Source of the DNA: Streptomyces sp. ERV7
GTDB lineage: Bacteria > Actinomycetota > Actinomycetes > Streptomycetales > Streptomycetaceae
Direction: 5' to 3'
Assembly: GCF_001653515.1 (NCBI RefSeq)
Contig: NZ_LYOY01000040.1
Location: 558,001-622,000 of the forward strand
DNA length: 64,000 nucleotides
Made by a program: the position numbers and the translations under genes. This document shows, piece after piece, positions 51,316 to 59,444 of the stretch (position 1 is its first letter; each line of letters begins with the position of its first letter). The notes beneath the pieces are model-generated. The model saw nothing but the letters and a program-made list of their open reading frames with translations, was not told the origin of the DNA and did not search any database.

Positions 51316-53674
51316 GCCGGCGCCTCCGGGCGTCTATCAGCATCTCCTGTACGTGGCGCAGCGGCTGTCCGTCGGCGTCTGCGGCGTGCCGGGTCCACTC
51401 GCCGTCCGGGCCCAGGTGCCAGGAGGAGGTGGTGTCCGACATGCCGGTCTCCAGGAGCCGGGTGAGAGCCGCGCGGTGGGCCGGGTCGGTGACCCGGACC
51501 AGTGCCTCGATACGGCGGTCCAGATTGCGGTGCATCATGTCGGCGCTGCCCAGCCAGACCTCGGGCTCGCCGCCGTTGCCGAACGAGAAGACCCGGGAGT
51601 GCTCCAGGAAGCGCCCCAGTATCGACCGCACCCGGATGTTCTCGGAGAGCCCGGTGACGCCGGGCCGTGCCGCACAGATGCCGCGTACCCAGATGTCGAC
51701 CGGCACACCGGCCTGCGAGGCCCGGTAGCAGGCGTCGATCACGGCCTCGTCGACCATCGAGTTGACCTTGATGCGGACGTAGGCGGGGCGCCCGGCGCGG
51801 TGGTGCGCCGTCTCCTTGTTGATCCGCGACACCAGGCCGTCCCGAAGGGACTTGGGCGCGACGAGGAGGCGGCGGTAGGTCTCGCGGCGCGAGTAGCCGG
51901 ACAGCCGGTTGAAGAGGTCGGAGAGGTCGGCGCCGACCTGCGGGTCGGCGGTGAGCAGCCCCAGGTCCTCGTACAGCCGGGCCGTCTTGGGGTGGTAGTT
52001 GCCGGTGCCGACGTGCGAGTAGCGGCGCAGGGTGTCGCCCTCCTGGCGCACCACGAGCGACAGCTTGCAGTGCGTCTTCAGGCCGACCAGGCCGTACACC
52101 ACATGGCAGCCCGACTCCTCCAGCTTGCGGGCCCACTTGATGTTGGCCTGCTCGTCGAAGCGCGCCTTGATCTCGACCAGGACGAGCACCTGCTTGCCGG
52201 ACTCGGCGGCGTCTATCAGCGCGTCCACGATCGGCGAGTCGCCCGAAGTCCGGTACAGCGTCTGCTTGATGGCCAGCACGTCCGGGTCGGCGGCGGCCTG
52301 CTCCAGGAACGCCTGCACCGAGGTGGAGAACGAGTCGTAGGGGTGGTGCAGCAGCACGTCCCGCTCGCGCAGCGCGGCGAAGATGTCCGGCGCTGAGGCC
52401 GACTCGACCTCGGCGAGGTCGCGATGGGTTCCGGCCACGAACTTGGGGAACTTCAGCTCGGGCCGGTCGAGGGACGCGATGCCGAAGAGGCCGGTGAGGT
52501 CGAGCGGGCCGGGCAGCGGATACACCTCGGCGTCGCTGATCTTCAGCTCGCGCACCAGCAGATCGAGGACGTACGGGTCGATGGACTCCTCGACCTCCAG
52601 ACGCACCGGCGGCCCGAAGCGGCGCCGCATGAGCTCCTTCTCCAGGGCCTGGAGGAGGTTCTCGGCGTCGTCCTCCTCCACCTCCAGGTCCTCGTTCCGG
52701 GTCACCCGGAACATGTGGTGCGCCAGCACCTCCATGCCCGGGAAGAGCTCTTCGAGGTGGGCCGCGATGACGTCCTCAAGGGGCACGTACCGCTGCGGCG
52801 AGGCCTCCAGGAACCGGGAGAGCAGCGGCGGCACCTTGACCCGGGCGAAGTGGCGGTGGCCGCTGACCGGGTTGCGCACGACCACGGCGAGGTTGAGCGA
52901 GAGCCCCGAGATGTACGGGAAGGGGTGCGCGGGGTCCACGGCCAGCGGGGTCAGCACCGGGAAGATCTGCTGGCGGAAGAGCGTGAAGAGCCGCGCCTGC
53001 TCCTTCTCGGTGAGGTCGGGCCAGCGGATCAGATGGATGCTCTCGTCGGCCAGCGCCGGGGCCACGTCCTGCTGGTAGCAGGCGGCGTGCCGGGCCATGA
53101 GCTCCCGCGAGCGGGTCCAGATCAGGTCGAGGACCTCGCGGGGCTGGAGCCCGGAGGCGGACCGGGTGGCGACACCGGTCGCGATACGGCGCTTCAGACC
53201 GGCCACCCGGACCATGAAGAACTCGTCCAGGTTGGAGGCGAAGATCGCCAGGAAGTTGGCCCGTTCGAGGAGGGGCGTGGCCGGATCCTCGGCGAGCTCA
53301 AGGACGCGCTCGTTGAACGCCAGCCAGCTGCGCTCGCGGTCCAGGAAGCGCCCCGACGGCAGCTCGTCCTCCCCCGGCGCGTCCTCGCGGTCGCGCTCGT
53401 ACCCTTCGTACCCGTCCAGATCCGCGTCGATGTCCGGCTCCAGGTCGGAGACGGCGGCCGCGAGGGTGTGCGGCCGGTGGGCGGCTATGGAACCGACCGA
53501 CGGCTGGGAGGCGGGCTGGAGGTGGACCTCGGCGCTGGGCTGCTGGCTCATGAACCCATTCTTCCGCGCCGGAGCGCTGTCGGGCGCGTCGGAGAGCACG
53601 TCGGAGCGGGCCGGCTTGAGCGCCTTGGGGCGGGGGGCGGTCCCGTTCCGGGAGGGTGGCACCTCGGGCTGCAT
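51302..53674 (-). CDS. ppk: Polyphosphate kinase 1
   Basis: A 790-residue enzyme that makes (and in reverse uses) inorganic polyphosphate from ATP at the membrane. The PPK1 order is visible: N domain (RFLDRERSWLAFNERVLELA about 110-130), head domain, and the two PLD-like C domains with the autophosphorylated His in YSHVGTGNYHPKTARLY and the second conserved site in MMHRNLDRRIEALVRV. The first 40 residues are variable. ATG at 53551 (MSQQPSAEV, with GGAAG upstream) is an alternative start. Phosphate-linked regulation is known for this gene family in Streptomyces; no clear PHO box was seen here. Confidence 0.95.
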   Translation of the reverse strand: MQPEVPPSRNGTAPRPKALKPARSDVLSDAPDSAPARKNGFMSQQPSAEVHLQPASQPSVGSIAAHRPHTLAAAVSDLEPDIDADLDGYEGYERDREDAPGEDELPSGRFLDRERSWLAFNERVLELAEDPATPLLERANFLAIFASNLDEFFMVRVAGLKRRIATGVATRSASGLQPREVLDLIWTRSRELMARHAACYQQDVAPALADESIHLIRWPDLTEKEQARLFTLFRQQIFPVLTPLAVDPAHPFPYISGLSLNLAVVVRNPVSGHRHFARVKVPPLLSRFLEASPQRYVPLEDVIAAHLEELFPGMEVLAHHMFRVTRNEDLEVEEDDAENLLQALEKELMRRRFGPPVRLEVEESIDPYVLDLLVRELKISDAEVYPLPGPLDLTGLFGIASLDRPELKFPKFVAGTHRDLAEVESASAPDIFAALRERDVLLHHPYDSFSTSVQAFLEQAAADPDVLAIKQTLYRTSGDSPIVDALIDAAESGKQVLVLVEIKARFDEQANIKWARKLEESGCHVVYGLVGLKTHCKLSLVVRQEGDTLRRYSHVGTGNYHPKTARLYEDLGLLTADPQVGADLSDLFNRLSGYSRRETYRRLLVAPKSLRDGLVSRINKETAHHRAGRPAYVRIKVNSMVDEAVIDACYRASQAGVPVDIWVRGICAARPGVTGLSENIRVRSILGRFLEHSRVFSFGNGGEPEVWLGSADMMHRNLDRRIEALVRVTDPAHRAALTRLLETGMSDTTSSWHLGPDGEWTRHAADADGQPLRHVQEMLIDARRRRRATP

Positions 53675-53829
53675 TGGGTGAGCGTCGCAAGCGTGTCTGA
53701 ATGCCCGGTAACGAGGACATGACGTGCGGGAATCCGCGGCCTTTCGCGGACGTCAGGTCCGCTTCGGTGCGCCCCGAAGGGGCGCGGGGCCGTGCCGCGC
53801 ACAGCCCGCACGCCGAGGACGGCGGGTGC

Positions 53830-54768
53830 TCAGGACTCCGTCCGGTACATCAGATCCACCTCGTGCGTGGTGAACCCGAGGCGTTCGTACACCGCCACGG
53901 CCGCCGTGTTGTCCGCGTCCACGTACAGCATGGCCGCCGGAAGCCCCTCGGCCGCGAGATGCCGCAGGCCGGTCGCGGTGAGGGCCTTGCCGAGGCCGCC
54001 GCCCTGCGCGTCCGGGCGGATCCCCACCACGTACACCTCTCCGATCCTCTCGGCCGCGTGCACCTTCGTCCAGTGGAAGCCCACGATCCGGCCGTCGCGC
54101 TCGGCGAGGAAGAAGCCCTTCGGGTCGAACCAGGGCTCCGCCTTGCGGTCGTCGAGGTCACGCTGGGTGAGCGCGCCCTGCTCGGGGTGGTGGGCGAAGG
54201 CCGCCGCGTTCACGGCCAGCCACGCCTCGTCGTCCTCGCCGGGCACGAAGGTCCGTACGTCCACGCCCGGCGGGTACACCGGCTCGGCGATGTCCGGCGG
54301 GGTCAACGGCCGCCGCATCTGGCGCAGTTCGCGGAACAGCGTGAGGCCGAGGACCTGGGCGAGGTGGCGGGCGGCGGAGTGCCCGCCGTGCGCCCACACC
54401 CGCAGTCGCTTGCCGGAGGCGCCGAGCAGCGCCGAGCCGAGCGCCCGGCCGTGGCCGCGGCCCCGGTGGGCGGGGTGGATGACGAGCTCGGCGGCCGGTG
54501 CCTCGATGGGGTCGGTGTCCTCCAGCTGCGCGTATCCGATGAGCTCGGTGCCCGTGCTGGTGGCGAGGGTGAGCAGGAAGTGGCGGATCCCGGGCCGCCG
54601 CCCGCCCCGCAGCTGGAGCCGCCCCTGCTCGGACACGGCCTGCTGCCCGTCGGTCCGGGCGGCCTCGGCGAGCAGCGTGAGGACCTCCTGGGCCTGGGGG
54701 TGGGTCAGCTCGTCGAGGGTCTGGATCTCACGTCCGGAGGGGCCGGGCACGGCGGGGTCAGTCGTCAT
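53830..54768 (-). CDS. mshD: Mycothiol synthase (acetyltransferase)
   Basis: A 312-residue protein with two tandem GNAT domains (about 15-140 and 150-312). The active C-terminal one has the acetyl-CoA pyrophosphate-binding run VVGIRPDAQGGGLGKALT, and the inactive N-terminal one has HPAHRGRGHGRALG. It acetylates the cysteine of Cys-GlcN-inositol in the last step of mycothiol biosynthesis. Start ATG 54768 is supported by TACGCT (54776-54781) 7 bases upstream on the same strand, a leaderless arrangement. It is divergent from the 5'-nucleotidase gene. Confidence 0.93.
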   Translation of the reverse strand: MTTDPAVPGPSGREIQTLDELTHPQAQEVLTLLAEAARTDGQQAVSEQGRLQLRGGRRPGIRHFLLTLATSTGTELIGYAQLEDTDPIEAPAAELVIHPAHRGRGHGRALGSALLGASGKRLRVWAHGGHSAARHLAQVLGLTLFRELRQMRRPLTPPDIAEPVYPPGVDVRTFVPGEDDEAWLAVNAAAFAHHPEQGALTQRDLDDRKAEPWFDPKGFFLAERDGRIVGFHWTKVHAAERIGEVYVVGIRPDAQGGGLGKALTATGLRHLAAEGLPAAMLYVDADNTAAVAVYERLGFTTHEVDLMYRTES

Positions 54769-54989
54769 GTGTACGAGCGTACGGCGACCGGGGGCAAAAC
54801 CTGACGTACCGACAAACGGCAACCATCCCGTAACCCCACCCCCCTGTCGCGCTACGCGCGTTGACTCTAGGCTTCCGCTCGCGGCGGCCGACCCACGGGT
54901 TTCGGCCACACCGCACGACCACCTGGCAGTACCTCGCAGCACCGTCTGCACACCACGCTTCACGACCAGCTGAATCATTTAGGGGAGAG

Positions 54990-56831
54990 ATGACAGCGAC
55001 ACCCCAGAAGAACCACGGCGGCCGCGCGGGCCGCCGGGTCCTGGCGGCCGCCGCCGGGCTCACCACGCTCGGCGCGCTCGTCGCCGCGATGCCGGCCGCC
55101 GACGCCCACGACAAGGGCCACGGCCATCCGAAGCCCTCGCGGACGGTGGACGTCCAGCTCCTCTCCTTCAACGACCTGCACGGCAATCTGGAGCCGCCGG
55201 CCGGCTCGGCCGGGGCCGTGAACGAGAAGCAGGCCGACGGGACCGTGAAGTCCATACCGGCCGGCGGCGTCGAGTACCTGGCGTCCTCGCTGCGCACCGC
55301 GCGCCAGGGCCACCCGTACTCGATCACCGCCGCCGGCGGCGACATGATCGGCGCCAGCCCGCTGCTCTCCGGCCTCTTCCACGACGAGCCGACCATCGAG
55401 GCGCTCAACAAGATCGACCTCGATGTGACGGCCGTGGGCAACCACGAGTTCGACGAGGGCGCGGTCGAGCTGGCCCGGATGCAGAAGGGCGGCTGCCACC
55501 CGGTCGAGGGCTGCTACGAGAAGGGCAAGAAGTTCCGGGGAGCCGACTTCCCGTATCTGGCCGCCAACGTGACCAGCGAGAAGACCGGCAAGCCGATCCT
55601 CAAGCCGTACACGGTGTGGAAGAAGAACGGCGTCAAGATCGGCTTCATCGGTGTGACCCTGGAGGGCACCCCGAACGTCGTGACCGCCTCGGGCGTCAAG
55701 GGCCTGAAGTTCCGCGACGAGATCGAGACGATCAACAAGTACGCCAAGGAGCTCGACCGGCAGGGCGTGAAGTCCATCGTCGCCCTCGTCCACGAGGGCG
55801 GGATGCCGGCGACCAACGCGTACAACTACGACTGCGACTCGGCCGGTCCCGGCAGCGGTCTGTCCGGCCCGATCGTCGACATCGCCAAGGGCGTCACGCC
55901 CAAGGTGGACGCGCTGGTCACCGGTCACACCCACCAGGCCTACACCTGCACGGTTCCGGACCCGGCGGGCAACCCGCGCATGGTGACCTCGGCGGCCTCC
56001 TACGGCAAGCTCTTCACCGAGACCACGCTCACCTACGACAAGCGGACCAAGGACATCGTCCGGACCGCCGTGAAGTCGCCGAAGTCGGTGAACCACGTCG
56101 TCAGCCGCGACCAGGCCAAGGCGAAGGACATCACCGACCTGATCGCCCGCTGGAACAAGCTGGCCGCCCCGATCGCGGGCCGCCCGCAGGGCTACATCGC
56201 CGCCGACATCAACGGCCGCGGCTCCGAGGCGCCCGAGAAGCCGCTCGGCGACCTCATCGCGGACGCGCAGCTCGCCGGGCTCTCCCCGGCCGACAAGGGC
56301 GGCGCCCAGCTCGCCTTCATGAACCCGGGCGGCATCCGCTCCGACCTCGTCTACAAGGCGAGCGGCAGCGAGGGCGACGGCGTGGTCACCTACGGCGAGG
56401 CGTTCACCGTCCAGCCGTTCACCAACATGATGAACGTCGTCGACCTGACCGGCGCCCAGATCGTCCAGGGCCTCCAGCAGCAGGTCAGCGGCGGCAACAC
56501 GGCCAGCCCGAAGATCCTCCAGGTCTCCAAGGGCTTCACCTACACGCTCGACATGACCAAGACGGGCGCGGACCGGGTCCTCGTCGACACGGTCAAGCTG
56601 AACGGGGTCGCCCTCGACCCGGCGAAGACCTACCGCGTCGCCATGAACGAGTTCCTCGCGGGCGGCGGCGACGGCTTCGCGGCGCTCGGCCAGGGCAAGA
56701 ACAAGCTGGTCGGCGCCTCTGACCTGGACGTCTTCGACGCCTACCTGGCCGCGAACTCCTCGGCGTCCGCGCCGCTGGCGACGCCGGCCGGGGGCCGGAT
56801 CACGGTCGTGGGCAAGGTGGCGGGCGAGTAG
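54990..56831 (+). CDS. Secreted bifunctional metallophosphatase/5'-nucleotidase
   Basis: A 613-residue extracellular enzyme: a signal peptide (about 1-39, ending ADA), then the calcineurin-like metallophosphatase domain (about 50-345) with the metal motifs FNDLHGN, GDMIG, GNHEFDEG and VTGHTHQ, and the 5'-nucleotidase C-terminal domain (about 385-575; FMNPGGIRSDL, NMMNVVDLTGAQI, GGGDGFAAL substrate-binding loop). It should release phosphate from extracellular nucleotides, matching the phosphate genes beside it. GGGGAGAG precedes ATG 54990. A strong terminator follows. Confidence 0.93.
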   Translation: MTATPQKNHGGRAGRRVLAAAAGLTTLGALVAAMPAADAHDKGHGHPKPSRTVDVQLLSFNDLHGNLEPPAGSAGAVNEKQADGTVKSIPAGGVEYLASSLRTARQGHPYSITAAGGDMIGASPLLSGLFHDEPTIEALNKIDLDVTAVGNHEFDEGAVELARMQKGGCHPVEGCYEKGKKFRGADFPYLAANVTSEKTGKPILKPYTVWKKNGVKIGFIGVTLEGTPNVVTASGVKGLKFRDEIETINKYAKELDRQGVKSIVALVHEGGMPATNAYNYDCDSAGPGSGLSGPIVDIAKGVTPKVDALVTGHTHQAYTCTVPDPAGNPRMVTSAASYGKLFTETTLTYDKRTKDIVRTAVKSPKSVNHVVSRDQAKAKDITDLIARWNKLAAPIAGRPQGYIAADINGRGSEAPEKPLGDLIADAQLAGLSPADKGGAQLAFMNPGGIRSDLVYKASGSEGDGVVTYGEAFTVQPFTNMMNVVDLTGAQIVQGLQQQVSGGNTASPKILQVSKGFTYTLDMTKTGADRVLVDTVKLNGVALDPAKTYRVAMNEFLAGGGDGFAALGQGKNKLVGASDLDVFDAYLAANSSASAPLATPAGGRITVVGKVAGE

Positions 56832-56866
56832 TCGCCTTCCGTCGTACGTGAGAGTCGTACGTGAGA

Positions 56867-56898
56867 GGGGTGCCGGGATCCTTCCCGGCGCCCCTTTT
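56867..56898 (+). terminator. Intrinsic terminator after 5'-nucleotidase gene
   Basis: The stem GGGGTGCCGGGA (56867-56878) with TCCCGGCGCCCC (56883-56894) has one G-T wobble, a TCCT loop and TTTT after it. Just before it, GTCGTACGTGAGA is repeated in tandem, and just after it GGTTTCCACGACC is repeated in tandem. Confidence 0.85.
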
Positions 56899-56968
56899 CC
56901 GCTACCGGTTTCCACGACCGGTTTCCACGACCGGCCCGGGGCCAGGGGACGCGCGTCCGGCGGAGCGC

Positions 56969-58405
56969 TCACACCCCCGGGGCGTCGGGCGGCGGGGTCG
57001 GGGCCCCCGGCAGGCGGATCGTGGCCACCGTGCCGCCGCCGTCCGGTGCCGCGCCCAGCGTGATCGTGCCGCCCGCGTGCTGGACCGTACGGGCCACGAT
57101 GGACAGGCCGAGCCCCGAACCCGGCAGCGAGCGGGCCGAGGGCGAACGCCAGAACCGCTCGAAGACGTGCGGCAGTTCATCGGCGGGGATGCCGGGGCCC
57201 TGGTCGCGCACGGTCAGGGTGCCCCGGTCGAGGGTGACCTCGATGGTGCCGTGCGGCGGGCTGAACTTCACCGCGTTGTCCAGCACGTTGACGATCGCCC
57301 GCTCCAGGGCCGCCGGCTCCGCCCTCACGTACCAGGGCGCCAGTTGGGCCCTGATCTCCAGCTCGGGACCGCGCAGCCGGGCGCGCTCCAGGGCTACACG
57401 GGCGATGTCGTGGACGGCGACGACCTCCAGCGGGCCCGCGCGGACCGCGTCCGGCCGGGACAGCTCCTGCAGGTCGCCGATCAGCGAGGCGAGTTCGGTC
57501 ATCTGGGCCTTGACGGACGCCATCAGCGCCTTGCGGTCGGCGGGCGGGATGGCCCGGCCGGTCTCCTCGCTCCTGGCCAGCAGCTCGATGTTCGTACGCA
57601 GCGAGGTGAGCGGGGTGCGCAGCTCGTGCCCCGCGTCCGCGATCAGCTGCGACTGGCGGTCGCGGGAGGAGGCGAGGGCGGCGGTCATCGCGTTGAAGGA
57701 CCGCGAGAGCCGGGCGATCTCGTCCTCGCCCTCGACCGGGATACGGACGTCGAGGTCCTCGGTGCGGGCCACGTGCTCGACCGTGCCGGTCAGCCGGTCC
57801 ACGGGGCGAAGCCCCGTACGCGCGACCCAGAGCCCGGCGGCGCCCGCGGCGACGACTCCTACGCCGGACACGACCAGCAGCACGATCGCCAGCTTGTTGA
57901 GCGGTGTCGTCACGTCGGACATCGGCACCGCGATCGAGACGGCGGCCCGGCTCTGCCGGCCGGGGCCGGTGATGCGAGCTGCCTTGGTGTAGACGCGGCG
58001 CTCGACCCCGGCGCTGTCCGTCGTGGTGTGCAGGACGTCGTCGCGCAGCCCGTCGGCGACCTCCACGTCCGAGCGCTCCACCTGGAGCCGGGCGGACCTG
58101 GGGTTGGCGCACACCGTGCCGTCCGGGAAGACCAGCTGGGTCAGCGGGGTGTTGCCCGGCAGCCGGATCGGCTTGGGGTCGGGGCTCTGGCACGTCTGGA
58201 TCAGGACGTTGGCGTACTCCTCGCTGGCCGAGCTCGCCGCCTGGTTGCGCAGCCGGTTGTCGAGCTGGCTGGTCAGCACCCCTTGGGTGATGAACCAGCA
58301 GGAGGCGGCCACCGCGGCCACGGCCACCGTCACCGCCGTGGCGACGAGCAGCGCCAGCCGGGACCGCAGCGGCAGCTCGCGGAACCACCGCAGGGCTCTG
58401 CTCAC
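56969..58405 (-). CDS. Sensor histidine kinase (MprB/CseC-like)
   Basis: A 478-residue membrane kinase: TM1 (about 17-39), an extracellular sensor domain of about 130 residues with two cysteines (TCQSPDP and GTVCANP), TM2 (about 172-195), a HAMP domain (about 196-247), a dimerisation domain with His260 in DAGHELRTPLTSLRTN, and a GHKL ATPase (VNVLDNAVKF, VRDQGPGIP, GSGLGLSIV). The C-terminal 15 residues are proline-rich. It overlaps the response-regulator gene by 4 bp, so the pair is co-transcribed. The signal sensed is unknown; relatives respond to envelope stress. Confidence 0.92.
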   Translation of the reverse strand: MSRALRWFRELPLRSRLALLVATAVTVAVAAVAASCWFITQGVLTSQLDNRLRNQAASSASEEYANVLIQTCQSPDPKPIRLPGNTPLTQLVFPDGTVCANPRSARLQVERSDVEVADGLRDDVLHTTTDSAGVERRVYTKAARITGPGRQSRAAVSIAVPMSDVTTPLNKLAIVLLVVSGVGVVAAGAAGLWVARTGLRPVDRLTGTVEHVARTEDLDVRIPVEGEDEIARLSRSFNAMTAALASSRDRQSQLIADAGHELRTPLTSLRTNIELLARSEETGRAIPPADRKALMASVKAQMTELASLIGDLQELSRPDAVRAGPLEVVAVHDIARVALERARLRGPELEIRAQLAPWYVRAEPAALERAIVNVLDNAVKFSPPHGTIEVTLDRGTLTVRDQGPGIPADELPHVFERFWRSPSARSLPGSGLGLSIVARTVQHAGGTITLGAAPDGGGTVATIRLPGAPTPPPDAPGV

Positions 58406-59136
58406 TCGGCGCCGCCCGGACGCAGGGCGTATCCGACGCCCCGCACCGTGTGCACCACGCGCGCCTCGCCGCCCGCCTCGGTCTTGCGGCGCAGATACAT
58501 CACGTACACGTCGAGGGAGTTGGACGACGGCTCGAAGTCGAAGCCCCAGACCGCCTTGAGGATCTGCTCGCGGGTCAGCACCTGCCGGGGGTGGGCCAGG
58601 AACATCTCCAGGAGCGTGAACTCCGTACGGGTCAGCTCCACCACCCGCTCGCCCCGCGTCACCTCACGGGTCGCCAGGTCCATCCGCAGGTCGCCGAAGG
58701 TCAGGACGTTGTCGTCGTGCTGGTCGCCGCCCGCGGGTCCGGCGTACGAGCTGCGGCGCAGCAGGGCGCGGATCCGGGCGAACAGCTCGTCCAGCTCGAA
58801 CGGCTTGACCAGGTAGTCGTCCGCGCCCGCGTCGAGCCCGGTGACACGGTCGCCGACGGTGTCGCGCGCGGTGAGCATCAGCACCGGGGTGGTGGACCCG
58901 GCGCCGCGCAGCCGCCGGGCGGCGGTGAGCCCGTCCATCCGGGGCATCTGGATGTCGAGGACGATCAGGTCCGGCCGGTAGGCCTCCGCCTTGGCCAGCG
59001 CGTCCAGACCGTCGACGGCGACCTCCGTCCCGTACCCCTCGAAGGCGAGGCTGCGCTGGAGCGCCTCGCGGACGGCGGGCTCGTCGTCGACGATCAGGAT
59101 GCGCTGGGTGTCGTCCTCGGCGGGTGCGGGGCTCAT
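58402..59136 (-). CDS. OmpR-family response regulator
   Basis: A 244-residue regulator: a receiver domain (about 12-125) with acidic pocket DDE (17-19), phospho-acceptor Asp61 in LIVLDIQMPRMDG, Thr in LTARD and Lys in DYLVKPFEL, and a winged-helix DNA-binding domain (about 145-240; EFTLLEMFLAHPRQVLTREQI split as EFTLLEMFLAHPRQ and VLTREQILKAVWG). ATG 59136 starts the receiver without a long leader. It is the first gene of the pair and is read from the promoter region at 59137-59440. Confidence 0.93.
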   Translation of the reverse strand: MSPAPAEDDTQRILIVDDEPAVREALQRSLAFEGYGTEVAVDGLDALAKAEAYRPDLIVLDIQMPRMDGLTAARRLRGAGSTTPVLMLTARDTVGDRVTGLDAGADDYLVKPFELDELFARIRALLRRSSYAGPAGGDQHDDNVLTFGDLRMDLATREVTRGERVVELTRTEFTLLEMFLAHPRQVLTREQILKAVWGFDFEPSSNSLDVYVMYLRRKTEAGGEARVVHTVRGVGYALRPGGAE

Positions 59137-59203
59137 CGGTCTCGGGTCTTCCTCGGGGGTGCGGTCCGGCGTGGTCCGGGGCGGGCGCCCGGACCCCGGT
59201 TTC

Positions 59204-59219
59204 GTTTTTTCGAAAAAAC
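59204..59219. promoter_or_regulatory. Perfect AT-rich palindrome upstream of response regulator
   Basis: GTTTTTTCGAAAAAAC is a perfect 16-bp palindrome in otherwise GC-rich DNA, 68 bp before the response-regulator start. It could be an operator for the regulator itself or a bidirectional terminator, since the stem would be followed by no clear U-run on either side. The 308-bp gap 59137-59444 also has TTGACC at 59398-59403, a possible -35 for the exporter genes, and no other gene. Confidence 0.45.
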
Positions 59220-59444
59220 AGCTAACTTCCCGTCCAGAGGCAGTACTTGCCCTCCCGACTCCCGCCTGCCCGAATGAGACGAGAAGGGGTCGGAAAAAAC
59301 CGGAAGCCCACCCGGAAACGCCCGTGGGGCCGCGCCCCGGCGTCAAAATCCCGCGAGAAATTCGCCGCCCCGAAGAACAAAAGGGAGCACCGAACCGTTG
59401 ACCGCCCACCGCTCCGGCTCCGTGACACCGCACGGGAGAGACCG

